Source of the DNA: Caballeronia peredens
GTDB taxonomy: Bacteria; Pseudomonadota; Gammaproteobacteria; Burkholderiales; Burkholderiaceae
NCBI GenBank assembly: GCA_001544595.2
Contig: FCOH02000030.1
Coordinates: forward strand, 1 to 64,000
Direction: 5' to 3'
Length of the DNA stretch: 64,000 nt
A model generated the notes under the pieces. The model saw only the letters and a list, made by a program, of their open reading frames with translations. It was not told where the DNA came from and did no database searches. Both the position numbers and the translations under genes were made by a program. How positions within the stretch are numbered: the stretch's first letter is position 1; the number at the start of each line of letters is the position of its first letter. This document shows, piece after piece, positions 1 through 7,718 of this stretch.

Positions 1-242
1 GGGGCGGCAGTCACTTTCTTTGCTGCTGCAAAGAAAGTAACCAAAGAAAGCAGCTCTCCCCATCCAAAGTACCTCACGCCGGCCCCGGCACAGGCGAAGA
101 GCCTGTGGCGGCGGTAGCCAATGTCCTCAAAGGTCAACCGGGCTTGGATCACGAATCCACTGTGAGATCGCGCCGTTCAACGGACTGGCACAGCACGAAA
201 TAGCTCCGGCCCGCTTCGCGGCCGACCGGTCAATCGGGTCGG
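1..242 (-). repeat. Dispersed hairpin repeat, copy A (cut by the window start)
   Basis: Read on the minus strand, this copy matches copy B (300-595) and copy C (13668-13960). Its core has two inverted repeats. The strong one is at 13-38, with perfect 11-base arms and a TGCT loop. The second is a CAGGC/GCCTG-type hairpin near 100-115. The unit continues past base 1, so the copy is incomplete here. Copies A and B face each other in opposite orientation, with their 5' parts meeting near 243-299. No T-tract follows the hairpin, so it does not look like a simple terminator. Short open frames through it are alike between copies only because the DNA is alike. Confidence 0.8.
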
Positions 243-299
243 CGCGTGCTTTCTTGCTAAAGGCGCCATCTCACTGCATGTGCGGCAATCTGGTTTCCC

Positions 300-595
300 T
301 TGCATACCCGTCGGCAGCGCGTAGCGCTGTGCCGGAGCAATTTGGCGCTGAACCAGCGCGCTAAAGGGAATGGATAGTCAGACCGTGCGCGAGCCAAGCC
401 CGGAGAAGCTTTTGACAGCTCTTGTTGCTGCGGCCACAGGCAATTCGCCTGTGCCGGGGCCGGCGTGAGGTACTTTGGATGGGACAAGCTGCTTTCTTTG
501 CCTACTTTCTTTGCAGCAGCAAAGAAAGTAGGTGCCGCCCCGCACAGGGGCAGTGCCAATAGACCGACGCGAATTCAGGATTCCACGGAAGCGCA
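300..595 (+). repeat. Dispersed hairpin repeat, copy B
   Basis: The core at 427-560 matches copy A (inverted) and copy C (same strand) almost base for base. It has the CACAGGC/GCCTGTG hairpin, a conserved GTGAGGTACTTTGGATGG stretch, the big 11-base-arm hairpin at 504-529 with an AGCA loop, and the tail with the phrase AATAGACCGAC. The 5' flank (300-426) is more diverged but still alignable, for example GCGAGCCAAGCCC. It ends about 40 bases from the purU stop codon. Bases 243-635 hold no gene that I can support. Confidence 0.8.
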
Positions 596-635
596 AAGCG
601 AAAAAGACCAAGCGAACAAGCCACCAACAAACCCA

Positions 636-1511
636 TCACCGCAAAACCACAGTCCGCTCGCCATTGATAAAAACCCGCCGCTCGATAAACGCCTTGACGG
701 CGCGCGCAAGCGTGATGCACTCCACATCCCGCCCGGTAGCAAGCAATCTCTCCGGACCATAAGAATGGTCGACGCGTTCGACTTCCTGCTCGATGATGGG
801 TCCTTCATCGAGATCATCGGTCACGAAATGCGCCGTCGCGCCAATAAGCTTGACCCCACGCGTATGCGCCTGATGATAAGGCTTCGCTCCCTTGAAGCCA
901 GGCAGAAACGAATGATGAATATTGATCGCACGCCCCGCGAGTTTCCGGCTCGTTTCGCCCGAAAGAATCTGCATGTACCGCGCAAGCACCATCAGCTCCG
1001 CGCCTGAAGATTCGAACAGATCGAGCAATCGGGCCTCCTGCTGCGGCTTCGTATCGGCGGTAACAGGCAAATGATGAAACCGCAACCCGTGTTGCTCGGC
1101 AAGCGGCGCGAGATCCGCATGATTCGACCCTATCCCGACGATGTCCATCTGCAACTCGCCCATGCGCCAGCGGAACAGCAAATCCGCCAGACAGTGCTCC
1201 AGCTTCGACACCATGATGAGCACCTTCGGCCGCACCGCGAGATCGTGCATGGCCCAGGTCATCGAAAAACGCGCGGCGATCGGCTCGAACTCGCGCTTGA
1301 GCATCGCCGGATCGAGCGCTTCGTCTGCCCGCGCGGCATGAAACACGCAGCGCACGAAGAACCGCTCGCTCAGATCGTCGTCGAAAACGGTGAATTCGTC
1401 GATATAACCGTGATGCCGCTCGAGAAAGCTCACGATGGCGGCCACCTGTCCCGCCGCGCTCGGGCACGAAACGGTAAGCACCAGTTGATCAAAGCGGGAA
1501 TCGGCTGCCAT
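636..1511 (-). CDS. purU: Formyltetrahydrofolate deformylase PurU
   Basis: PurU hydrolyses 10-formyl-tetrahydrofolate to formate and tetrahydrofolate, balancing the cytosolic one-carbon pool. The 291-residue length is normal for the family. The first 85 residues form an ACT regulatory domain, and the rest is the formyltransferase-type hydrolase fold. The catalytic region shows NIHHSFLPGFKGAKPYHQA, with the Asn and His of the active site, followed by the acidic TDDLDEGPII segment. It is monocistronic, and its 3' end lies beside repeat copy B. One-carbon turnover is relevant to demethylation of glycine betaine, the end product of the choline and carnitine genes downstream. That link is only contextual. 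Confidence 0.93.
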   Translation of the reverse strand: MAADSRFDQLVLTVSCPSAAGQVAAIVSFLERHHGYIDEFTVFDDDLSERFFVRCVFHAARADEALDPAMLKREFEPIAARFSMTWAMHDLAVRPKVLIMVSKLEHCLADLLFRWRMGELQMDIVGIGSNHADLAPLAEQHGLRFHHLPVTADTKPQQEARLLDLFESSGAELMVLARYMQILSGETSRKLAGRAINIHHSFLPGFKGAKPYHQAHTRGVKLIGATAHFVTDDLDEGPIIEQEVERVDHSYGPERLLATGRDVECITLARAVKAFIERRVFINGERTVVLR

Positions 1512-1630
1512 GCGTGCTCCACATTCGAATGATCGCAGCGCCGCGACATGCGGCGAACATACACGCTAGTAGAGCAAACGCAGGCATCGCGCGGATAGAA
1601 GCGAACCGCCGCGCAACTAGTACGAAAGCG

Positions 1631-2542
1631 TCAACGGACCACTTCGCACTCGTCGAGCAGCCACTCGCTGAACGCGCGCACAGCGGACGAAGGCTCGCGC
1701 GCCGTCACCAGCACATAGCCGCGCTCGGTGACGAGCGGCGCCTCGCTCAACGCGACGAGCTGGCCCGTCGCGATCAGTTCGTCGATCAGCGGCGCCCAGC
1801 CGAGCGCGACGCCCTGGCCCATCACCGCCGCATGCGTGACGAGCGCGTAGCTGTTGAACGTGAAGCCGCCATGCGTCGGCGGCGCGGCGAGACCGTGCGC
1901 GTCGAACCACGCGTTCCACGACAGCCAGCGCTCCGGGAATGTCGGTTCCAGATGCAGCAGCGGCAGCGCGAGAAGATCGGCGGCGGTGCACGGCTTCGTC
2001 TCGCCCGCGATCAGCGCCGGGCTGCACACCGGCACCACGCATTCGGCAAACAGCTTCACCGCGCTGCGCGGGCCCCAGTCGGCCTGCGTGTCGCCGAACA
2101 CGATCACCACATCCGCATGATCGCCCGATACGCTCGGCATGCTCTGCGACGTGATGATCCTCACATCGACATCCGGCATCAGCGCCTTGAACTGCGGCAG
2201 GCGCGGCATCAGCCAGTATGTCGCGAAGCCGAAGTCCGTCGACAGCGTGAGCGTGCGTTGCGCGCGCCTGGCCCGGATATCGGCGGTTGCCGCGCGAATG
2301 ACGTCGAGCCCCTGACGCACGGCATCGAAAAGACGCACGCCGTCTTCCGTGAGCGTGACGCCCCGATGCCCGCGCTCGAACAGCGCCGCGCCCAGCGACT
2401 CTTCGAGCTGCACGACGCGCTGGCTCACCGCAGGCTGCGTCGAACCTAGCTCACGCGCCGCGGCCGTGAAGCTCGCCAGGCGCGCGGCGGATTCGAACAT
2501 CAACAACGCCTGCATCGGCGGCAGACGATCCGGCCGCGGCAT
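1631..2542 (-). CDS. LysR-type regulator divergent from choline sulfatase
   Basis: This 303-residue protein has the LysR layout: an N-terminal winged helix (about residues 5-65, with STQPAVSQRVVQLEESLG) and a periplasmic-binding-like effector domain. Its start (RLPPMQALLMFESAARLASF) is of the GcvA type. It is transcribed away from betC, with 127 bases between the starts, the usual arrangement for the regulator of choline-O-sulfate use. Family knowledge and position suggest that it controls betC and choX in response to choline sulfate or choline. The ATG at 2540-2542 has a good AAGGGGG ribosome site five bases upstream. Confidence 0.85.
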   Translation of the reverse strand: MPRPDRLPPMQALLMFESAARLASFTAAARELGSTQPAVSQRVVQLEESLGAALFERGHRGVTLTEDGVRLFDAVRQGLDVIRAATADIRARRAQRTLTLSTDFGFATYWLMPRLPQFKALMPDVDVRIITSQSMPSVSGDHADVVIVFGDTQADWGPRSAVKLFAECVVPVCSPALIAGETKPCTAADLLALPLLHLEPTFPERWLSWNAWFDAHGLAAPPTHGGFTFNSYALVTHAAVMGQGVALGWAPLIDELIATGQLVALSEAPLVTERGYVLVTAREPSSAVRAFSEWLLDECEVVR

Positions 2543-2669
2543 AAGTCCCCCTTATGAACGCATAACGATTTGCTGTCTTCACAGCCGCGAATTGAACGGC
2601 AATAGTGAGGCTGGACGCTCGTACATCAAACGGGCCGACTGTTACGGATTCTATTCGAGGCACGCATTC

Positions 2670-4205
2670 ATGCTTGAGACGAAACAAAATATCCTTGTGT
2701 TGATGGCCGATCAACTCACGCCGTTCGCGCTCTCAGCGTACGGCAACCGCGTGACGAAGACGCCGCGCATCGATGCGCTCGCGCGCGAAGGCGTCGTGTT
2801 CGACTCCGCGTATTGTGCAAGCCCCTTGTGCGCGCCTTCGCGTTTCTCGCTTCTCGCGGGCAAGCTGCCATCGCAGATCGGCGCGTATGACAACGCAGCC
2901 GAATTTCCGTCGGAGACGTTGACGTTCGCGCACTATCTGCGCGCGGAAGGCTATCGGACGATTCTCTCCGGCAAGATGCACTTTTGCGGCGCGGACCAGC
3001 TGCATGGTTTCGAGGAACGTCTCACCACCGACATCTATCCCGCCGATTTCGGCTGGACGCCCGACTGGCAGAACTTCGAGGCGCGCCCCTCGTGGTATCA
3101 CAACATGAGTTCCGTGATCGACGCGGGCCCGTGCGTGCGCACCAATCAACTCGACTTCGACGACGAAGTGACGTTCACGACACGTCAGAAGCTCTTCGAT
3201 ATCGCGCGCCAGCGCAACGCGGGCAAGGATGCGCGGCCGTTCATGATGGTCGCGTCGCTGACGCATCCGCACGATCCTTACGCGATTCCGCGCAGGTACT
3301 GGGACATGTATCGCGATGACGAGATCGACATGCCTTCGTATCGCGACTCGCTCGAAGCATGCGATCCGCATTCGAAGCGACTGCGTCACGTCTACGAAGC
3401 GGATCGCACGCCGCCCACCGAGCGGCAGATCCGCAACGCGCGGCGCGCCTATTACGGCGCAGTGTCCTATGTCGATGATCAGTTCGCAGCCATTCTCGAA
3501 GCGCTCGAACAGGCCGGGCTCGCGGACGACACGATCGTCGTCGTCACGTCAGATCACGGCGAGATGTTGGGCGAGCGCGGCCTCTGGTACAAGATGACCT
3601 TCTTCGAAGGCGGCTGCCGCGTGCCGTTGATCGTGCATGCGCCGAAGCAGTTTCGTGCGCATCGCGTGGAAGATTCGGTGTCGCATCTCGACGTGCTGCC
3701 GACGCTCGTCGAGCTCGCGCGCGGCGACGCGATGTCATCATGGCCCGACAGCATCGACGGCCAGAGCCTCGTGCCGCACTTGCGCGAGACCAGCGGCCAC
3801 GACGAAGCCATCGGCGAATATCTCGCGGAAGGCGCGATCGCGCCCGTCGTGATGATCCGGCGCGGGCGCTTCAAGTTCATCCATACGAGCGTCGATCCCG
3901 ATCAGCTCTACGACGTAAAGGCCGATCCGTTCGAGCGCGAGAATCTCGCCCGCGACGCGCGCTATGCCGCACAGTTGGCGGAATTTCGCGCGGAGATCGC
4001 GCGGCGCTGGAATCTCGATGCGCTGCATGAGGACGTATTGAAGAGCCAGCGCCGCCGTCATTTTCACTTCGCCGCGACGACGCGCGGCACGATTCAATCG
4101 TGGGACTGGCAGCCTCACGTCGATGCGAGTCAGCGTTACATGCGCAATCACATCGATCTGGACGACCTCGAAGCGATGGCGCGTTTTCCGGCCGTCGAGC
4201 ACTGA
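2670..4205 (+). CDS. betC: Choline-sulfatase BetC
   Basis: BetC hydrolyses choline-O-sulfate to choline and sulfate, giving the cell an osmoprotectant precursor and a sulfur source. The protein has 511 residues, normal for the family. The sulfatase signature is at residues 54-58 (CAPSR), where Cys54 is the residue converted to formylglycine. DSAYCASPLCAPSR and the metal-site segment VTSDHGEMLGERGLW are both present. The frame stays open upstream to 2349, but the ATG at 2670 matches the family N-terminus (NILVLMADQ near the start) and has GAGG nine bases before it. It lies 42 bases upstream of choX and very probably shares its transcript. Confidence 0.95.
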   Translation: MLETKQNILVLMADQLTPFALSAYGNRVTKTPRIDALAREGVVFDSAYCASPLCAPSRFSLLAGKLPSQIGAYDNAAEFPSETLTFAHYLRAEGYRTILSGKMHFCGADQLHGFEERLTTDIYPADFGWTPDWQNFEARPSWYHNMSSVIDAGPCVRTNQLDFDDEVTFTTRQKLFDIARQRNAGKDARPFMMVASLTHPHDPYAIPRRYWDMYRDDEIDMPSYRDSLEACDPHSKRLRHVYEADRTPPTERQIRNARRAYYGAVSYVDDQFAAILEALEQAGLADDTIVVVTSDHGEMLGERGLWYKMTFFEGGCRVPLIVHAPKQFRAHRVEDSVSHLDVLPTLVELARGDAMSSWPDSIDGQSLVPHLRETSGHDEAIGEYLAEGAIAPVVMIRRGRFKFIHTSVDPDQLYDVKADPFERENLARDARYAAQLAEFRAEIARRWNLDALHEDVLKSQRRRHFHFAATTRGTIQSWDWQPHVDASQRYMRNHIDLDDLEAMARFPAVEH

Positions 4206-4247
4206 CGATCCCATCACACCCACTTCCCACATCGACAGGAAAGCACC

Positions 4248-5195
4248 ATGAAAAAGGGCTTCATCCATGCGCTCTTCACTACCGCGCTGGTTTGCGCGGC
4301 GTCTCATGCGTTCGCCGCCGAGCCGCAGTCGTGCACGCAGGTGCGCATGGCCGGGCCCGGCTGGACCGACATCGACGCGACGAACGCGATGAGCGGCATC
4401 GTGCTGAAGGCGCTCGGCTACAGGCAGAACGTCGCGAATCTGTCGGTGCCGATCACGTATCAGGGCATGAAGAAAGGGCAGATCGATGTGTTCCTCGGCA
4501 ACTGGATGCCCGCGCAGGCGCCGCTCGTGAAACCGTTCGTCGAGGATAAATCCATCGACGTGGTGCGCCCGAATCTCTCCAACGCCAAGTTCACGCTCGC
4601 CGTGCCGGATTACGTGGCCGCCGCGGGCGTGCACTCGTTCGCGGATCTCGCGAAGAACGCCGACAAGTTCGATGACCGCATCTACGGCATCGAGCCCGGC
4701 GCGCCGGCTAACCAGAACATCAAGCGAATGGTCGATGACAAGGCCTTCGGTCTCGGCAACTGGAAGCTGGTCGAATCGAGCGAAACCGCGATGCTCACGC
4801 AAGTGGAGCGCGCCGTGCGCGAGAAGAAGTGGATCGTGTTTCTCGCGTGGGAGCCGCATTTGATGAACACGAAGTTCAAGCTCGCTTACCTCGATGGCGG
4901 CGACAAGTATTTCGGTCCGAACTACGGCGGCGCAACGGTCAATACCGTATCGCGCAGCGGCTACGAGCAGCAGTGTCCCAATGTCGGACGGCTCTTCAAA
5001 CAGATGGCGTTCAACGTCGATCTGGAGAACGGTGTAATCACCGACGTGCTCGAAAAGAAGACCAACGTCGATGCGGCCGCAACGGACGCGCTGAAGCGTC
5101 ATCCCGAGTTGCTGAAGTCCTGGCTCGACGGCGTGACCACGGCGAGCGGCGGCAACGGGCTCGAAGCCGTGCAGACCGCGCTGGGCACGAAGTAG
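4248..5195 (+). CDS. choX: Choline ABC transporter substrate-binding protein ChoX
   Basis: This is the periplasmic receptor for a choline/betaine ABC importer. The 315-residue precursor begins with a clear Sec signal peptide (cleavage after SHAFAA, about residue 23). It has the OpuAC/ProX-like type II binding fold with the aromatic-rich start GPGWTDIDATNAMSG. The ATG is preceded by AGGAAAG. Its position directly after betC fits uptake of the choline that the sulfatase releases. No ATPase or permease gene (choW, choV) lies in the window, so it must pair with a transporter encoded elsewhere. A paralogue is at 12664-13635. Confidence 0.9.
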   Translation: MKKGFIHALFTTALVCAASHAFAAEPQSCTQVRMAGPGWTDIDATNAMSGIVLKALGYRQNVANLSVPITYQGMKKGQIDVFLGNWMPAQAPLVKPFVEDKSIDVVRPNLSNAKFTLAVPDYVAAAGVHSFADLAKNADKFDDRIYGIEPGAPANQNIKRMVDDKAFGLGNWKLVESSETAMLTQVERAVREKKWIVFLAWEPHLMNTKFKLAYLDGGDKYFGPNYGGATVNTVSRSGYEQQCPNVGRLFKQMAFNVDLENGVITDVLEKKTNVDAAATDALKRHPELLKSWLDGVTTASGGNGLEAVQTALGTK

Positions 5196-5464
5196 CGAAT
5201 CGGTCGCGCATCCCGTGCCCCGGCGGGATGCGTCGCAACTGGACAGATTTTCGTCGCACTCAGTCGAGCCGCGACATATATGGGGCCTTATTTTTACATC
5301 GTCGGCGATACGTTTCGATGCGCCGTGCAACAGGTCGGGCGCAGTCAGCGGCAGTCTTCCGCAGTTCCCAGCAAGTCATGCGACATGCTTTCACGCGATG
5401 CGTGCGAGGCAGGGCATCGCTTATCCCAACGACAGACAGATCAAGACGAGCAAAGGACCAGCAC

Positions 5465-6637
5465 ATGAGAAAAGCACATGCCGCGAGTGCCGCCCCGGCA
5501 CGCGCAAGCAGAATCGCAGGCCTCGCGGTCGCCGCGGGCGCGGCCCTTGCATCCGCGCATGCGCATGCTCAAAGCAGCGTGACGCTCTACGGCATTCTCG
5601 ATGCGGGCATCACCTGGGTGAACAACACGGGCGGCTCGCACGTCGTCAAGTTCGACGATGGCATCTCCTACGGCAACCGCATCGGTTTTCGCGGCGTCGA
5701 GGATCTCGGCGGCGGACTGCAGGCGGTCTTCGTGCTGGAGTCGGGCTTTCACCTCGGCAACGGACAGTACGCATTCGGCGGATCGGAGTTCGGCCGGCAG
5801 GCGTATGTGGGCCTGAAGAATCAGTGGGGTACGGTGTCGCTCGGCAATCAGCTCGACATGACCGAGGAGTTCGTTTATCTCTACAACATCTCGGCGTGGG
5901 CGAGCGGCTATGCGATCCATCAGGGCGACTTCGATCGCATGAACGGCGACCGCCTGCCGAACTCGATCAAGTTCCTCTCCAACAATTTCGGCGGCTTTAC
6001 ATTCGGCGGCATGTATTCGTTCGGCAATGTCGCGGGCAATTTTCATCGCAACAGCGCGTGGAGCGTCGGCGGGCACTACGCCGCGAACACCTTCAACCTG
6101 GGCGTCGCCTATACACAGCTCAATAATCCGAACGGAATTTACGCATTCGATCCTTATGCGATGATCGGCGCGCGCACCTTCCTCGGCCAGCCGACCGTAT
6201 CCGTCGATCCTGCAACGGGCGCCGTCACCGATCTGTACAGCGCGAACGCATTTCCCGTCGACAAGCAAGGCGCGCTCGCGGTCGGCGGCGCGTGGACAAT
6301 CGGCGACGTGATGTTGTCCGGCAACTTCACATGGACCGCCATCAAGGGCCTCGGCGTGACGTCGTACATGAAGGTGTATGAGGCCGGCGCGTCCTATACG
6401 TTCAGGCCCGACCTGATGCTGTACGGCGGCTATCAGCACACGCGTTTCGAAGGCAATCACTGGAATCAGGGATCGCTCGGGCTGCACTATCTGCTCTCGA
6501 AACGCACCGACGTCTATATCTCAGGCGATTATCTGCGCGCGTCCGGCCCGATCGATGCCGTGATCGGTTATAGCTTCACGCCGTCATCGTCGAACACGCA
6601 GGCCGACGTGCGCATCGGCATGCGTCATTCCTTCTAG
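5465..6637 (+). CDS. Gram-negative porin, Burkholderia type
   Basis: This 390-residue precursor has a signal peptide ending AHAHAQ near residue 36, then SSVTLYGILDAGITWVN, the standard start of trimeric 16-strand beta-proteobacterial porins. The chain ends RIGMRHSF, with the terminal phenylalanine needed for outer-membrane assembly. It contains the family's NRIGFRGVEDLGGGLQAVF strand pair. It lies 269 bases after choX and may supply outer-membrane entry for quaternary amines or other small solutes; the substrate is not readable. Its stop codon overlaps the stop of the convergent regulator within a CTAG. Confidence 0.92.
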   Translation: MRKAHAASAAPARASRIAGLAVAAGAALASAHAHAQSSVTLYGILDAGITWVNNTGGSHVVKFDDGISYGNRIGFRGVEDLGGGLQAVFVLESGFHLGNGQYAFGGSEFGRQAYVGLKNQWGTVSLGNQLDMTEEFVYLYNISAWASGYAIHQGDFDRMNGDRLPNSIKFLSNNFGGFTFGGMYSFGNVAGNFHRNSAWSVGGHYAANTFNLGVAYTQLNNPNGIYAFDPYAMIGARTFLGQPTVSVDPATGAVTDLYSANAFPVDKQGALAVGGAWTIGDVMLSGNFTWTAIKGLGVTSYMKVYEAGASYTFRPDLMLYGGYQHTRFEGNHWNQGSLGLHYLLSKRTDVYISGDYLRASGPIDAVIGYSFTPSSSNTQADVRIGMRHSF

Positions 6638-7611
6638 GCCGCGGCGAGCCGCGCGGGAGCGACGGCGCGCCGTGCGCTGCGGTCCTGTCGCGGGCTCGTG
6701 TCGAAGCGCGCGCGATACGTGCGCGAAAAATGCGACGGCGACTCGAAGCCGCAAGCGACGCATACGGCGAGAATCGACATGTCGGTCTGCTGAAGCAACT
6801 CGCGCGCACGCGTGAGCCGCAAGCCGAGATAGAAGTGCGTGGGCGTGTCCTTCATCGCCGAACAGAACAGGCGTTCGAGTTGACGCCGCGTCACGCCGAT
6901 CGATTCGGCGAGCGCATCGGGCGAGAGCGGCTCCTCCATGTTCTGTTCCATCACGCCGATCACCTGAATCAGCTTGCGATTGTGGATGTTGTAGCGCGCC
7001 GCGATCTGCAGACGCTGATGATCCGAGCGTTGCCGGATGCGTCCCAGCACGAACTGCTCGGAGACTTGCGCGGCTAGGCCCGCGCCATGCTCGCGCGCGA
7101 TCAGGTCGAGCATCATGTCGATGGATGCCGTGCCGCCCGCGCACGTGATGCGGCGCGCGTCGATCTCGAAGAGTTCCTGGCTCGTCTGGATGTCCGGAAA
7201 TTGCTCGGCGAACGCGGCGGCTGCTTCCCAGTGCAAGGTCGCGCGCTTGCCCGCGAGCAGTCCGCTTTGCGCGAGGATGAAGCTGCCGGTGTCGATGCCG
7301 CCGAGCGTCGCGCCGGCGCGATCGAGGCGTCTGAGCCAGTCGCCGATCGCGCGCGTGTAGCTCGACAGCGGCTCGAATCCCGATACGACGAACACGGTGT
7401 GCGCGTCGCGGACTTCGTCGAATGCGCATTCCGCGTTGAGCGAGATGCCGTTGCTCGCGGCCACCGGCCCGCCGTCGGCGGACACGATATGCCAGCGATA
7501 CAGATCGCCCGCGAAGCGATTGGCGACGCGCAAGGGCTCGATCGCGGACATGAATCCGATCGACGAGAATTCGGGCAGCAGCAGGAAATGGAAGTGTTGA
7601 GGAGCGGGCAT
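6634..7611 (-). CDS. GlxA-family AraC regulator (CdhR/GbdR-like)
   Basis: The N-terminal 190 residues form a DJ-1/PfpI-like amidotransferase domain (HFLLLPEFSSIGFMSAIEPL, GIDTGSFILAQSGLL). The C-terminal AraC-type double helix-turn-helix follows, with SIGVTRRQLERLF and the final GFESPSHFSRTYRARF. This domain pair defines the GlxA family. Its best-known members sense glycine betaine (GbdR) or carnitine (CdhR) in Pseudomonas. With choX and the carnitine genes nearby, a quaternary-amine regulator is likely, perhaps CdhR. I chose the ATG at 7611; a TTG 12 bases upstream is possible and neither has a strong ribosome site. Confidence 0.85.
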   Translation of the reverse strand: MPAPQHFHFLLLPEFSSIGFMSAIEPLRVANRFAGDLYRWHIVSADGGPVAASNGISLNAECAFDEVRDAHTVFVVSGFEPLSSYTRAIGDWLRRLDRAGATLGGIDTGSFILAQSGLLAGKRATLHWEAAAAFAEQFPDIQTSQELFEIDARRITCAGGTASIDMMLDLIAREHGAGLAAQVSEQFVLGRIRQRSDHQRLQIAARYNIHNRKLIQVIGVMEQNMEEPLSPDALAESIGVTRRQLERLFCSAMKDTPTHFYLGLRLTRARELLQQTDMSILAVCVACGFESPSHFSRTYRARFDTSPRQDRSARRAVAPARLAAA

Positions 7612-7718
7612 CGATAAGTGCAACGTTCACGAATCGTCCACGCTAGCAAGGGCAAAAAGCGCGCGCAATCGGGCACGCCCCGTAGGGCGGCCGGATCGAC
7701 GGGCGCAACAACGATGAC

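Noticed and set aside
13-38. Repeat hairpins read as rho-independent terminators
   Set aside because: No T-tract follows the hairpin in any of the three copies on either strand.
257-559. Open frames through the repeats coding for FFAAAKKV-type peptides
   Set aside because: They follow the repeat DNA, appear in both orientations and lack ribosome sites; their likeness comes from the repeat, not from protein conservation.
2541-2555. ATAAG-N5-CTTAT inverted repeat at the LysR start near betC, as a LysR operator
   Set aside because: It overlaps the start codon and the ribosome site of that gene, so the symmetry may be chance; arms are only five bases.
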